DNA from: Candidatus Hydrogenedens sp.
GTDB lineage: Bacteria; Hydrogenedentota; Hydrogenedentia; Hydrogenedentales; CAITNO01
Length of the DNA stretch: 64,000 bases
Direction of reading: 5' to 3'
NCBI GenBank assembly: GCA_012522755.1
Contig: JAAYJV010000135.1
Span: 32,821-96,820, forward strand
The notes beneath the pieces were generated by a model, which was given only the letters and a program-made list of their open reading frames with translations, was not told the origin of the DNA and searched no databases. Both the position numbers and the translations under genes were made by a program. Positions 30,061-40,269 of the stretch are shown piece by piece. Position 1 is the stretch's first letter; each line of letters begins with the position of its first letter.

Positions 30061-30819
30061 ATGACCGCTTTTGATGACTTGGTAAAAAAAGCAGCCGAAG
30101 CCATTGCAGGAAAAAAAAGAGGCGTTGCTGTGACTGGAGCGGGTATTTCCGTGGAAAGCGGGATTGAAGATTTCAGAAGCCCCGGTGGGCTCTGGACTCG
30201 CTATCCGCCTCAGGAATACGCGACACTGGACTCTTTTTTTGCCAACCCCGACAAAGTCTGGGAGATGTGGTATCAACTGGGCGACACTTTGGAGGCGGCC
30301 CGACCCAATCCCGCTCACATCGCTTTGGCGGGCCTGGAAGAAATGGGTCTGCTCGAAGCGGTCATTACACAGAATATCGACGGGCTTCATCAGGCCGGAG
30401 GCAGCAAAACTGTCATTGAGTATCATGGCAATGCCTCAAAGATCAAATGTACCACCTGTCAGGACTTGCGTGACATTGATCTGAGAGTGCACACTGAAGG
30501 TGCCCCACGCTGCAGCTGCGGCGGAATCATGAAACCCGATGTGATCTTTTTCGGTGAGATGATTCCTCCGGATGCACTCCAGACTTCAGACATGCTCGTT
30601 GAGTCCTGTGAATTCATGATTATTGTAGGCACTTCCGCCCAGGTATACCCTGTCGCCGGCCTGCCCTATCTGGCAAAACAGATCGGCGCCGTGGTCATTG
30701 AATGCAATCTGGAGGAAACAGCCTTTACGAATATCGTGACAGACTATTTTCTGCAGGGACCGGCCGGAACCACCCTCCCCCGTCTTCTGGAGGAAGTGCG
30801 GGCACTCTCAAGCCTCTGA
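30061..30819 (+). CDS. cobB: SIR2 family NAD-dependent protein deacylase
   Basis: VTGAGISVESGIEDFR, TQNIDGLHQAGGS, two CxxC/CxC zinc pairs, GTSAQVYPVAGLP. Confidence 0.95.
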   Translation: MTAFDDLVKKAAEAIAGKKRGVAVTGAGISVESGIEDFRSPGGLWTRYPPQEYATLDSFFANPDKVWEMWYQLGDTLEAARPNPAHIALAGLEEMGLLEAVITQNIDGLHQAGGSKTVIEYHGNASKIKCTTCQDLRDIDLRVHTEGAPRCSCGGIMKPDVIFFGEMIPPDALQTSDMLVESCEFMIIVGTSAQVYPVAGLPYLAKQIGAVVIECNLEETAFTNIVTDYFLQGPAGTTLPRLLEEVRALSSL

Positions 30820-32802
30820 TGCCACATCCCCCTTCTCTTTTGCGGATCGTTCCATGCTTCCCGTAATGGGAAAGAGAATGGAAAGAGCGAAGGCGGCTGC
30901 GACAACAAAACTTTCCACAGCCCAGAAAACACCGAGGCTCTTCCAGATGCCCGTGGTGAAGCCGTAACTGTGTAATCCGACACCCAGCGCATTCACGCCC
31001 CACCAGGCGAAGACAACAACCATTCCGAGGATCAGTGCACTGATGGCAAGTCCCCGGGCTTTGATGTAGCCACCCCGGCGGGCATGCAACACGGCCAGAA
31101 TCCAGAGCACTATCATGAGTGCGCCGTTTTCTTTGGGATCCCAACCCCAGAAACGTCCCCAGCTTTGAGCCGCCCATACGCCTCCCAGCACGGTTCCGAT
31201 GAGGGTAAAGACAAGTGAAAAGGCCATGACCCCGAAGATGGAGGTGGACAGAGTCTTTAACGACTGGGTGTTGTTCTTTTTGAAAAAAGGCAGGTGAAAG
31301 AGAAAATAGACGTGGGCGAGAGCGGCTGCAAAAAGACCGGATCCATAGCCCGCTATGATGGTGGTCACATGGGTCGCCAGCCAGAAATTCGTATCCAGAA
31401 CGGCTATAACAGCGGGCATGGTATCCACGCCTTCGCTGGCTTCATATCTCCAGGCGAAAAACATGCCCAGAGTACCCAGTACAGCGGCAACGGACACGGC
31501 AATCCTGTTCTTCGATATGAACTCTACAATAAAGCCCAGCGTCACGGCCACGAGCGTTGTGAAGAGCACCGTCTCATAGAGCGTCGTTACGGGGGGACGT
31601 CCCCGGATAATACAACGCAGGGTGATTCCTACGGCGAGGAGAAGCAGAGGCGGCAAGATGGACCAGATAATGGCTTTGGCAAAGCGACCTCCGGGAGGCC
31701 GGGTCCAGGAAAGAGCCATGAGGAAGAAAGAAAGGACGAAGAGCCATTGGCTGAAAAAAAGATATTGCCCGTCATAGAAATGCACTTCCAGCGGAATGCG
31801 CCTGTACTCACTCCGAGCTTTGGCCTCCTGCACAAAATTATCGTGAAGCTGCTGCAAGCCATACTGAAAGGTCGGTGAGTCAGGAGAAGCTGTAACCAGA
31901 CTTTCAAAGAGAGCCAGGGTTCCGCTTACAGTCTCGTGGGGCATGCCCGTAAAAGCCGCTTCGAGATAAAGAGCCGGATTCATCCATTCCTTGTCTTCCC
32001 GGATCAAAGGGGGAAAAAAGGAAAGAAAGCGTGCCGTGGCTCCCACATCATCAAGCTTTCCAAAAAGTGCTTCAAGATCAGCGGCAATACTCTGTCTGGT
32101 GCTTTCATCAAGTGATTCGGAATGACTGACCAGTTCCTGCAGATGGGCCGGAAGTTTTTCCACGACAAGACTCAATGGAACCTCTTCCATCTCAGGAAAA
32201 AGTTCGCTCAGGAGCGGGCTCTCCCCCACTGAAAAGCGAAGGCGTGCAAAATCCAGAAAATAGATTATTTCTTCATAGAGAATGATGTTGTTCGCCAGAG
32301 CCAGCAGTTGCTTATCCACCGGACTGAGTCCTTCCTCGGGACGCAACGACACTTCCTGCGCAAGATCATAGAGTCTGTCCAGAGCGGGTTCCAGTTCGGC
32401 ATAAGTATAGCGATCCCTTTTTTTACCGTGAGGCATGAGACCTATGGAACTGATCAATTCATAGGAGTCAACGGAAAAATGGGCATAGTTCCGACTCTCT
32501 TCAGGGAAAAAGAGACAGTTCATGAGCCATTCAGAGGCTGAGAGCTTTTCTCTTTTCCCTTCCCTTTCGATGGTGACCGTACGCTTGCCATTCATTCGTA
32601 ACAGGAGAAAACGCGCCACCGTGTCCATGGGCTTTACCCGGCCACTTTCCTGAACAGGCAGGGTCTTGAAAAGCTGCAGGCTTTCCGATGCCCACAGGGA
32701 GGCTTCCGCCGGTGACTGTGATAACAGGAAGGCACAGAAAACCAGTGCACAAAGACAAAGATAAGTCGGGACAGGGCTGCGACTGAAAAACTGACAGGAC
32801 AT
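30808..32802 (-). CDS. ccsA: Cytochrome c biogenesis protein CcsA-type, with large N-terminal extension
   Basis: C-terminal ATHVTTIIAGYGSGLFAAALAHVYFL...WAAQSWGRFWGWDPKENGALMIVLW (tryptophan-rich motif). Confidence 0.93.
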   Translation of the reverse strand: MSCQFFSRSPVPTYLCLCALVFCAFLLSQSPAEASLWASESLQLFKTLPVQESGRVKPMDTVARFLLLRMNGKRTVTIEREGKREKLSASEWLMNCLFFPEESRNYAHFSVDSYELISSIGLMPHGKKRDRYTYAELEPALDRLYDLAQEVSLRPEEGLSPVDKQLLALANNIILYEEIIYFLDFARLRFSVGESPLLSELFPEMEEVPLSLVVEKLPAHLQELVSHSESLDESTRQSIAADLEALFGKLDDVGATARFLSFFPPLIREDKEWMNPALYLEAAFTGMPHETVSGTLALFESLVTASPDSPTFQYGLQQLHDNFVQEAKARSEYRRIPLEVHFYDGQYLFFSQWLFVLSFFLMALSWTRPPGGRFAKAIIWSILPPLLLLAVGITLRCIIRGRPPVTTLYETVLFTTLVAVTLGFIVEFISKNRIAVSVAAVLGTLGMFFAWRYEASEGVDTMPAVIAVLDTNFWLATHVTTIIAGYGSGLFAAALAHVYFLFHLPFFKKNNTQSLKTLSTSIFGVMAFSLVFTLIGTVLGGVWAAQSWGRFWGWDPKENGALMIVLWILAVLHARRGGYIKARGLAISALILGMVVVFAWWGVNALGVGLHSYGFTTGIWKSLGVFWAVESFVVAAAFALSILFPITGSMERSAKEKGDVASEA

Positions 32803-32816
32803 GAAAAAGCTCCCTC

Positions 32817-33947
32817 TCAGGCTGCAATGCGGGATCGCCGCTTTAAATGTTTGAGAAGAACCTGCAGATAATGGATCAGCAGTCCCAGAGAAATGACGCA
32901 GGAGGCATAGACAGGCCAGTTCCCGGCGGGGTTCTTCACCACGGCCAGAACGGAATAGAGAGCATCCTCGGCCGTACCATCGGGAGGCCCCCAGGAAGCC
33001 TGATAAAAGGTATAGCCTCCATGACGCAGAGGCTCATTCATCTGAATGAGTGCTTCCCGGGGCAGCCCGCCGTCTGTCAGGCTGACACGGCTGCTGAAGT
33101 GGCTGGGCGTATTGGTGCCCGGGTGCCATTCGTGGTTGAATTTTTCCAGAGCGATACTGAAAGGAAGTTCCCAGCGCTGACGGGTGAAATCGAAAGCATA
33201 TTGTCGGCCTTCCACCTCAGTAAGCCAGGGCAAACGCTGCATGCCCCACAGGACCGCTTTTTCCGTGGAGCCGCCTTTCAACGAGATGACAAGTCCCGGC
33301 ACATTCATTTCCGCTGAAGCATTTTCAGGGAGATAAGAGAGGGAAACGCCGTCTGTACTCTGCGATGTGTTGTCCTCCTGAGGCATGGCATTTTTATAAT
33401 ACCTTTCAATCTCCAATGAAAAAGGCAGGTCTTTGCCATGAAGGGTTGTTCCCGGCTCATACATCCATTCCTGAGGTATCACGTACTGCCGGCCTGTACT
33501 CTTCTCCCCCACTTCCGTAATCACGAGATTCCAGTCGAAATAGCTCTGGAAATAATGGGAACTGCTCCCTTCAAAGAGAGGCATGTTCCCGGAGATGGCA
33601 TAGTGGTGAGATACGAAACCCGCCAGAACCAGATAAAGAATGCCTCCGTGGACAATGAGCAACCCGGGACGGCCAAGCTTTTTAGGGGCACGCAGCATGC
33701 CGCCCACCAGTACATTGATAAATAACAGAGCCAGAAGCAGATAGCCACCGGGAAGGGGAATGGGAACCAGACCTCCGAGATAATGAATCAGAAAAAGAGA
33801 GCTGAAATATTTTTCCTGGGCGGCGAAAAGTCCGATACGGCCCTGCTCCAGCGTTCCGAAAAACACGAGCAGCAAAAGAAGAAGCAGTAAAAGGGTCGCA
33901 AGACCATAGGAAGCTGTAAACTTCAGAAAAGCTTTCAGTATGTTCAT
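32817..33947 (-). CDS. resB: ResB/Ccs1-like cytochrome c biogenesis protein
   Basis: Multi-TM N-terminus, LIVHGGILYLVLAGFVSH, MNEPLRHGGYTFYQASW; adjacent to ccsA. Confidence 0.85.
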   Translation of the reverse strand: MNILKAFLKFTASYGLATLLLLLLLLLVFFGTLEQGRIGLFAAQEKYFSSLFLIHYLGGLVPIPLPGGYLLLALLFINVLVGGMLRAPKKLGRPGLLIVHGGILYLVLAGFVSHHYAISGNMPLFEGSSSHYFQSYFDWNLVITEVGEKSTGRQYVIPQEWMYEPGTTLHGKDLPFSLEIERYYKNAMPQEDNTSQSTDGVSLSYLPENASAEMNVPGLVISLKGGSTEKAVLWGMQRLPWLTEVEGRQYAFDFTRQRWELPFSIALEKFNHEWHPGTNTPSHFSSRVSLTDGGLPREALIQMNEPLRHGGYTFYQASWGPPDGTAEDALYSVLAVVKNPAGNWPVYASCVISLGLLIHYLQVLLKHLKRRSRIAA

Positions 33948-34600
33948 GATCGGCCTCCCTCTGCAAAGGCGATGGAAGACACAAAGCTTTCGAAATTCTC
34001 CTTTTCATCTTGCAGTTCTTCAGCCGGACCTGTCATTTTCACAAAAAGGGTGGTGCCTTCCAGAGGACAGACGAGCCCATAGACGCGTACAGGCAACTCC
34101 TGGCCGCCCTGAACGACCAGAAGGCCTTCCATATCCACCAATGTCGCCTCAGTGTCCAAAAGGGGTATGCGGGGCAATGCGGCGATCTCCTCTTCAGAAA
34201 GAGGCGGAAGACCGATCTGCTGGCCCCAGCGGTTGATATTGGCTTCCAGACCGCCGGCCGCACCGCCAAGTCTGGAGACGTAGCATTCTGATGCCTGACT
34301 CTCCTCAGGCATGAGCGTCACAAGCCGCATGCTCTGTTCCGGACCCTCCTTCCAGGTCGGAGGCACTTCCCAGCGAAAAAGAGGCTCTTCTGTCTCTTGC
34401 GAAAGAGACATGCGGGGATGAGCACTTCCGGAAGAAAGCAGTCCGAGCCGCTCCTGATTGCTGACCAAAGGAGGTGCTGCTCTCTCTTCAGGAGGCACAA
34501 TGCGTATCTCCGTAATTTCTCTGTCCTTTGCAGGCTCATTGCATCCCGTCAGAAGCAAAGGAAGAGAATACAGGATGATCAGGCTGTAAAAGCATTTCAA
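33944..34600 (-). CDS. Hypothetical lipoprotein, co-transcribed with resB-ccsA
   Basis: Lipobox LLLTGC at N-terminus; 4-bp overlap with resB. Confidence 0.7.
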   Translation of the reverse strand: MKCFYSLIILYSLPLLLTGCNEPAKDREITEIRIVPPEERAAPPLVSNQERLGLLSSGSAHPRMSLSQETEEPLFRWEVPPTWKEGPEQSMRLVTLMPEESQASECYVSRLGGAAGGLEANINRWGQQIGLPPLSEEEIAALPRIPLLDTEATLVDMEGLLVVQGGQELPVRVYGLVCPLEGTTLFVKMTGPAEELQDEKENFESFVSSIAFAEGGRS

Positions 34601-34758
34601 AACTGGAATCCTTTTATTTTGAACAAGACTGATAGGGAAACTTCTTCTTCGGGTTCAAAATTCCCTGTCTCTTTTCTGTTATATGCAAGTTTTGCAGTAT
34701 AGCAACTTTCGACTTGTCAAGGAAAGATCCTATCGATGAGCGACAAACTGTTAAGCAT

Positions 34759-34788
34759 TTTACATTGTCCTGAGAAATAGTTTATACT
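34759..34788 (+). promoter_or_regulatory. Sigma70-type promoter for marR-like gene
   Basis: TTTACA-N18-TATACT upstream of ATG 34827. Confidence 0.5.
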
Positions 34789-34826
34789 GTGTATGTATGA
34801 AGCTGCAATCCGACTATGGAGGTGTC

Positions 34827-35294
34827 ATGAGCGCATCAATCAACAAAGAATTGGAACTGGAAACACCAATTGAGGATATAAAACATGAGTTGGTGTTGAA
34901 TGTGGTACGTACCGCAACGGCCATTGCCTTGCGCGGTGCGACCCTGTTTCGCAAATTCGGCCTGACAGAGGCACAGTTCAATGTGCTTTTTGCCCTGAAA
35001 TACAAGAAAAAAGAGTGGACTCAATCTGAATTGGGAAAAAGGCTTGTCGTGACGCGGGCCAGTATCACCTCCGTTCTGGACAAACTGGAAAGCAAAGATC
35101 TTGTGCGGCGCAATGAAGTTCCAGGCAACAGGCGCATTTACCATATCTCGCTGACCGGTAAAGGCCGGAAATTGATCAACGAAGTAGAGCCTGTTTACAG
35201 AGCCGAAATTCATGAGGTTCTCAGTTCTTTCAGCGATAAACAATGTCGTGAACTGATCGGCATGCTGGAAAAGATCCGCAACAACCACAGCTGA
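34827..35294 (+). CDS. MarR family transcriptional regulator
   Basis: LTEAQFNVLFALKYKKKEWTQSELGKRLVVTRASITSVLDKLESKDLVRRNEVPGNRRIYHISLTGKGRKLI; RBS ggaggtgtc before ATG. Confidence 0.94.
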   Translation: MSASINKELELETPIEDIKHELVLNVVRTATAIALRGATLFRKFGLTEAQFNVLFALKYKKKEWTQSELGKRLVVTRASITSVLDKLESKDLVRRNEVPGNRRIYHISLTGKGRKLINEVEPVYRAEIHEVLSSFSDKQCRELIGMLEKIRNNHS

Positions 35295-35351
35295 TCCCCC
35301 TTATCAGATTCAATCGCAACAGTTTTATCAAGTCTTTCTTTAACGTCGCAG

Positions 35352-35372
35352 TGTTGATCTTTCAACATTTTT
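35352..35372 (+). terminator. Weak intrinsic-terminator-like hairpin after marR
   Basis: TGTTGA-tctt-TCAACA-TTTTT. Confidence 0.4.
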
Positions 35373-35454
35373 GGACAAGAGCAGAGGAAACTTTTCTCCG
35401 TGGAAAGTTTTTCCTTTACTGCAAAGACCGGGCTTCTCAAGAGAAGCCGTTGGT

Positions 35455-38400
35455 ATGAGAGGCTGCCTCATGGCATCACAAAGCATTACACCGGCCGCAA
35501 AGCGCCGGTTTCGCCCGGGTGGTTTCTGGGCACTGATGGCGACCCAGTTTCAGGGCGCTTTCAATGACAACCTGTATCAATGGGTTATCGTTTATTATCT
35601 TCTGGCTCTTGCAACGCAAAGCACCGGGACTTCAGAAGGTTCCCTCATCTTCGGAAAATTCACGGCCGATACTTTTGTTCCTTCCTTCGCCACCTTCCTT
35701 TTCTCTCTTCCTTTTATCATTTTCCCGGCCCTTTTCGGTGCCATTGCAGACCGCTACAGCAAGCAGAGTGTAGCCGTTTCCGCGAAAGTTCTGGAAATTT
35801 TCATCATGGCGGCCGGAGGTGTCGCCTTTCTTCTGGGCTGGACACCGCTCATCTGGTTTCTGCTTTTCATGATGGCTACCCAGAGTGCTCTTTTCGGCCC
35901 GGCCAAATACGGTATTCTTCCCGAAATTCTTCCGGCTGATCGTCTTTCCTGGGGCAATGGTGTCATTCAGATGGGCACCATGCTCGCCATTATCCTGGGC
36001 ACAGGCCTGGCAGGTCCTCTCTTTCTTATTTCCAAAGGGCATGTCGCCCTCATCTCCGTGTTGCTGGTCTTTCTGTCCATAATGGGCACAGGCTTTTCTT
36101 TCAAGATCACACGTCCACCGGCGGCCAATCCGACTCAGCCCATCCCCGGAAATCCCTTCATGCCCTGGCAGGGCATGTTGAAATATTTCAGAGCCATCAG
36201 ACAAGACCGTATTCTCTATTATGCAGTCGTCGGTTATACCTATTTCTGGTTCATCGGTGCCCTGGCACGGCAGAATATCATCAAGTTTTCCTATGGGGTA
36301 CTGCTTATTTCTGAAGATAGAATTTCTTATCTTCTTGCCACTGTTGCCATCGGAATCGGTCTTGGTGCTCTCGCAGCCGGATACCTGTCCCGGGGCAAAG
36401 TGGAGATCGGTCTTATCCCCCTGGGCGCTGTGGGCACCATGGTCTTTTCCATCCTTCTGGCTGTGCCTTACAGCGTTTACAGAACAGTTTTCGGCATACC
36501 ACTTCTGAAAGCGGCCAGTATCGTCAAAGGAGGCGGCTATTGTCCTGTTGTCGGAGCAATCCAATCAGTGGGGGGCTATTATCTGGTGATCATGGTGCTC
36601 TTCCTTTTTCTGGGAGCCTTTGCCGGTCTTTATGGTGTGCCTCTGGCGGCCGCCATCCAACGACGGGCACCTTACGGGATGAAAGGAGGAGTCATTGCCG
36701 CCGTCAACATGCTGACCTGGGTGGGTATTGCTCTTTCCTCAATCGTTTTTCTGACTCTGGATCTGTTCGGGTTGACGGCCTCCCATATTTTCATTTTCAT
36801 GGGTGTAACGGCTTTGGGCATCGGCCTGCTCCAATGCTGGCGATCCCCTGTCATGGCCATAAGGCTTTTCTGGTGGCTTCTCGACTGTATCTGGGTGCGC
36901 CTGCTCGTACAGGGCCGGGGCAATCTGCCTGAACAGGGTGGTGCTCTTCTCGTCGGCACCCAGGAAAGCTTTATTGATACCATGGTTATCCAGGCGACTA
37001 CGGACAGAGAGATTCATTTTGTCATCGGCAAGGATGCTCTGGAAATTCCCCGGATCCGTCGTTTTGCCCGGTATATGAACCTGATCCCTGTGGATCCTCA
37101 TTCAGAAGAGGATCATCAACAGGCTGTGGAAAAGATCCGCAGCCTCCTGAAAGAAGGTCAGCTGGTCTGTGTTTCCCGTTGGAAGACCCTGGCCGCTGAG
37201 GGCCTGGAATTGCCCTGGTTTCAGGATTACGGCCTGCTGACGGAAGCTACGGGCGTGCCCACCATACCCATTGCCTTCAGCCGTATCTGCGAGATTTTAT
37301 ATTCCTACAAAAACAAAAAACTGACACTCTATTTTCCGGAATTCAGAAGTCCTGTATACCTCCACTTCGGTGAGCCTGTCAAAGCGGGAGCCAGTGCTGT
37401 AGAAGTGCGGACTCGTGTTCAGGCCACCAGCGCAGAGACCTACAGGCCCCGGGTATTCCGTGATACGGTGCTTCAGTATGGTTTTCTGCGCATGGCCCGG
37501 CGCTTCCCCTGGCGCCCTTGTTTTGCAGACCACTTGTCCGGCCAGATCAGTTACTTCAAAGCTTTGATTGGTGTCATTGTTCTGGCCAGGAAGCTGAAAC
37601 CTCTCATAGGTCCTCAGGAAAAAGTGGGTGTCCTCATGCCTTCCACTGTTGCCGGAGCCCTGGCAAATATAGCACTGCAGGTTCTGGGTAAAATTCCGGT
37701 CAACCTGAACTACACGGCTTCTTCGGAAATTATCGCTGATTGTGCAAGTCGCTGTGACATCACCCATACTGTAACAGCCAATGCTTTTCTTCAGCGGGTC
37801 CCCATCATTCCTCCTGGAGAAGCGGTTTATCTGGATGAGATACGGGACACGGTCAGTGCTGCAGATCGTATCATTGCCCTTCTGATGGCACTTTTTCTGC
37901 CCCGTCCCCTCCTGCTGCTTGCCCTGGGAGCCAAAAGAAAAACAGAGAATGATATAGCGACCATTATTTTTTCAAGTGGCAGCGAAGGTATTCCCAAAGG
38001 AGTGATGCTCAGCCATAGAAATGTCATCACCATGATGCATGGCATGCGTGAAATGGTTCGTCACGACAAGCATACCGGTATTGTGGGCTTTCTTCCCTTT
38101 TTCCATTCTTTCGGCTTTGCTGTCGCTCTCTGGACTCCCCTTCTGGAAGGGATACAAGGTATTCTGCATCCCAACCCTCTGGAGCCCAAACCCATAGGCC
38201 AGCTCATCAAGAAGTACAATGGCACCATCATGATAGCCACACCCACCTTCCTGCAGGGTTTCATCCGCAGGTGCCATCCGGATCAAATGGCGAGCCTGGA
38301 TTATGTGATCGCCGGAGCCGAAAAGTTGCCCGACAGGATACGGAAGGCCTTTTTTGAAAAATTCGGCAACGAACCTCTGGAAGGATACGGTACTACTGAG

Positions 38401-39039
38401 TGTGCGCCTGTAGTGGCCGTGAATCTTCATGCTCAGGAGTCGCCCGGCTTTTATACGGAACACGCACGGACAGGGTCCATCGGCAGGGCATTTCCCTATC
38501 AGGAGGCCAAAGTTGTGGATCCCGATACAGGCGAAGAACTGGCTGCAGGTGAAGCGGGTATGCTCCTGCTCAAAGGCCAAAATGTCATGCTGGGGTATCT
38601 GAACGACAAAGAGCGTACTGATGCGGCTTTAAAAGACGGCTGGTACACGACGGGTGATATTGCAGCCATAGACGAAGATGGATTCATTTTCATTACAGAC
38701 CGCCTGGCCCGTTTCAGCAAAATCGGCGGGGAAATGATTCCTCATATCCGTATTGAAGAATCCATGCACCAGCTTCTGGGACTCACGGAACAGGCACTGG
38801 TTATCACCGGAGTACCCGATGACACCCGTGGTGAACGACTCATTGTCCTCCATACACTGGAAGAAGAAGACCTGGCGCAATTGAAACAAAGGGTCAATGA
38901 AAGCGATTTACCCAATTTGTGGCGACCCCGTGCCAATGATTATTTCCATCTCGAAGAAATCCCTGTCCTCGGTACGGGCAAAATAGATATCCAGGCCGTA
39001 AAAAACAAAGCATTGGTTCTGACCGGAAAAAAAGAGTAG
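35455..39039 (+). CDS. aas: Fused MFS lysophospholipid flippase (LplT-like) / PlsC-like acyltransferase / acyl-ACP synthetase (Aas-like); alternative start 35470
   Basis: MFS: ALMATQFQGAFNDNLYQWVIVYYLL; middle domain ALLVGTQESFIDTMVI; ligase: GKIPVNLNYTASSEIIADCASRC, TIIFSSGSEGIPKGVMLSHRN, GYGTTECAPVVAVN. Confidence 0.9.
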   Translation: MRGCLMASQSITPAAKRRFRPGGFWALMATQFQGAFNDNLYQWVIVYYLLALATQSTGTSEGSLIFGKFTADTFVPSFATFLFSLPFIIFPALFGAIADRYSKQSVAVSAKVLEIFIMAAGGVAFLLGWTPLIWFLLFMMATQSALFGPAKYGILPEILPADRLSWGNGVIQMGTMLAIILGTGLAGPLFLISKGHVALISVLLVFLSIMGTGFSFKITRPPAANPTQPIPGNPFMPWQGMLKYFRAIRQDRILYYAVVGYTYFWFIGALARQNIIKFSYGVLLISEDRISYLLATVAIGIGLGALAAGYLSRGKVEIGLIPLGAVGTMVFSILLAVPYSVYRTVFGIPLLKAASIVKGGGYCPVVGAIQSVGGYYLVIMVLFLFLGAFAGLYGVPLAAAIQRRAPYGMKGGVIAAVNMLTWVGIALSSIVFLTLDLFGLTASHIFIFMGVTALGIGLLQCWRSPVMAIRLFWWLLDCIWVRLLVQGRGNLPEQGGALLVGTQESFIDTMVIQATTDREIHFVIGKDALEIPRIRRFARYMNLIPVDPHSEEDHQQAVEKIRSLLKEGQLVCVSRWKTLAAEGLELPWFQDYGLLTEATGVPTIPIAFSRICEILYSYKNKKLTLYFPEFRSPVYLHFGEPVKAGASAVEVRTRVQATSAETYRPRVFRDTVLQYGFLRMARRFPWRPCFADHLSGQISYFKALIGVIVLARKLKPLIGPQEKVGVLMPSTVAGALANIALQVLGKIPVNLNYTASSEIIADCASRCDITHTVTANAFLQRVPIIPPGEAVYLDEIRDTVSAADRIIALLMALFLPRPLLLLALGAKRKTENDIATIIFSSGSEGIPKGVMLSHRNVITMMHGMREMVRHDKHTGIVGFLPFFHSFGFAVALWTPLLEGIQGILHPNPLEPKPIGQLIKKYNGTIMIATPTFLQGFIRRCHPDQMASLDYVIAGAEKLPDRIRKAFFEKFGNEPLEGYGTTECAPVVAVNLHAQESPGFYTEHARTGSIGRAFPYQEAKVVDPDTGEELAAGEAGMLLLKGQNVMLGYLNDKERTDAALKDGWYTTGDIAAIDEDGFIFITDRLARFSKIGGEMIPHIRIEESMHQLLGLTEQALVITGVPDDTRGERLIVLHTLEEEDLAQLKQRVNESDLPNLWRPRANDYFHLEEIPVLGTGKIDIQAVKNKALVLTGKKE

Positions 39040-39137
39040 ATTTTATCTCTGTCAGTACTTGTCCTGGCTGATTATGCTATGATTCCGGGAAAGTGTATTG
39101 TCATTTCTCTGATGCAAAAGGATATCGCCCATACACC

Positions 39138-40244
39138 ATGGCCCAGGTCAGCCTCCAGAATATAAGCAAAGTTTTTCCCGGCAATATTCAAGCCCTGCAC
39201 AGTTCTTCGCTGGATATCAAAGACGGTGAATTTCTCGTACTCGTGGGACCGTCGGGGTGCGGCAAATCAACACTTCTGCGGCTCATTGCAGGATTGGAAG
39301 AATGCAGTACCGGTGAGATCTTCATAGACGGGAAGAAGATGAATGATGTCCCCCCGAAAGCCCGGGATATCGCCATGGTTTTTCAAAACTATGCGCTCTA
39401 CCCGCATATGACAGTCTACAAGAATCTTGCCTTCGGACTTTCCATGCGCCACATGCCGAAGCAGGAAATAGACCGCCGTGTCCGGGAAGGAGCCGAACTT
39501 CTGGAAATATCGGAGTTTCTCCATAGAAAACCCGCTGCTTTATCGGGCGGACAACGGCAAAGGGTAGCGCTGGGGCGGGCGCTCGTGAGAGATCCGAAGG
39601 TGTTTCTTTTTGATGAGCCCCTCTCCAATCTGGATGCGAAGTTGCGCACACAAATGCGTACGGAAATCATGCATCTTCATGGACGGTTGAAGTCCACCAT
39701 GATTTATGTGACCCACGATCAGACAGAAGCCATGACCATGGGCGATCGTATTGTTGTATTGCTGGATGGAAAAATTCAGCAGGTTGACACCCCCTTGAAT
39801 GTCTATCGCAATCCCGCCAACAGTTTTGTAGCCGAGTTTATAGGGTCACCGCCCATCAATTTCTTTTCAGGAACACTCCATACAGAAGGTGACCGGCTCT
39901 ATTTTCAAAGCGAGGAAATCAGCAACAGACTTGCCCTGGAGCAAAGCCCGGGTGAAGTGCCGCAGCCGAGAAACAACAGTCCTGTACTTCTCGGTATCCG
40001 TCCGGAGAACCTGCATCTCTGCAATCCGGATACTTCTACTGACAAAGCGTTGGAACCAGGACAAATTGATCTGGTGGAAATGCTCGGTTCAGAATCCATC
40101 CTCCATATAAAAAAAGGAAACCGCATTATCCGGATAAAGACACAATCTTCTCCCGCCTGTTCTCCCGGAGATAAGTGCTCTTTTTCTTTTGATATGACGA
40201 AAGCGCTTTTCTTCGACAAAACAGACCTCACCCGACTTTTTTAG
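39138..40244 (+). CDS. ugpC: Carbohydrate ABC transporter ATP-binding protein (UgpC/MsmK type), orphan
   Basis: [56 protein letters not shown]-terminal TOBE-like NSPVLLGIRPENLHL. Confidence 0.9.
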   Translation: MAQVSLQNISKVFPGNIQALHSSSLDIKDGEFLVLVGPSGCGKSTLLRLIAGLEECSTGEIFIDGKKMNDVPPKARDIAMVFQNYALYPHMTVYKNLAFGLSMRHMPKQEIDRRVREGAELLEISEFLHRKPAALSGGQRQRVALGRALVRDPKVFLFDEPLSNLDAKLRTQMRTEIMHLHGRLKSTMIYVTHDQTEAMTMGDRIVVLLDGKIQQVDTPLNVYRNPANSFVAEFIGSPPINFFSGTLHTEGDRLYFQSEEISNRLALEQSPGEVPQPRNNSPVLLGIRPENLHLCNPDTSTDKALEPGQIDLVEMLGSESILHIKKGNRIIRIKTQSSPACSPGDKCSFSFDMTKALFFDKTDLTRLF

Positions 40245-40269
40245 AAACCAAAGGAATAAGGACAGAACA

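Noticed and set aside
35632-36564. 310-aa minus-strand ORF opposite the MFS domain
   Set aside because: Antisense of a membrane domain; charged low-complexity translation without a family signature.
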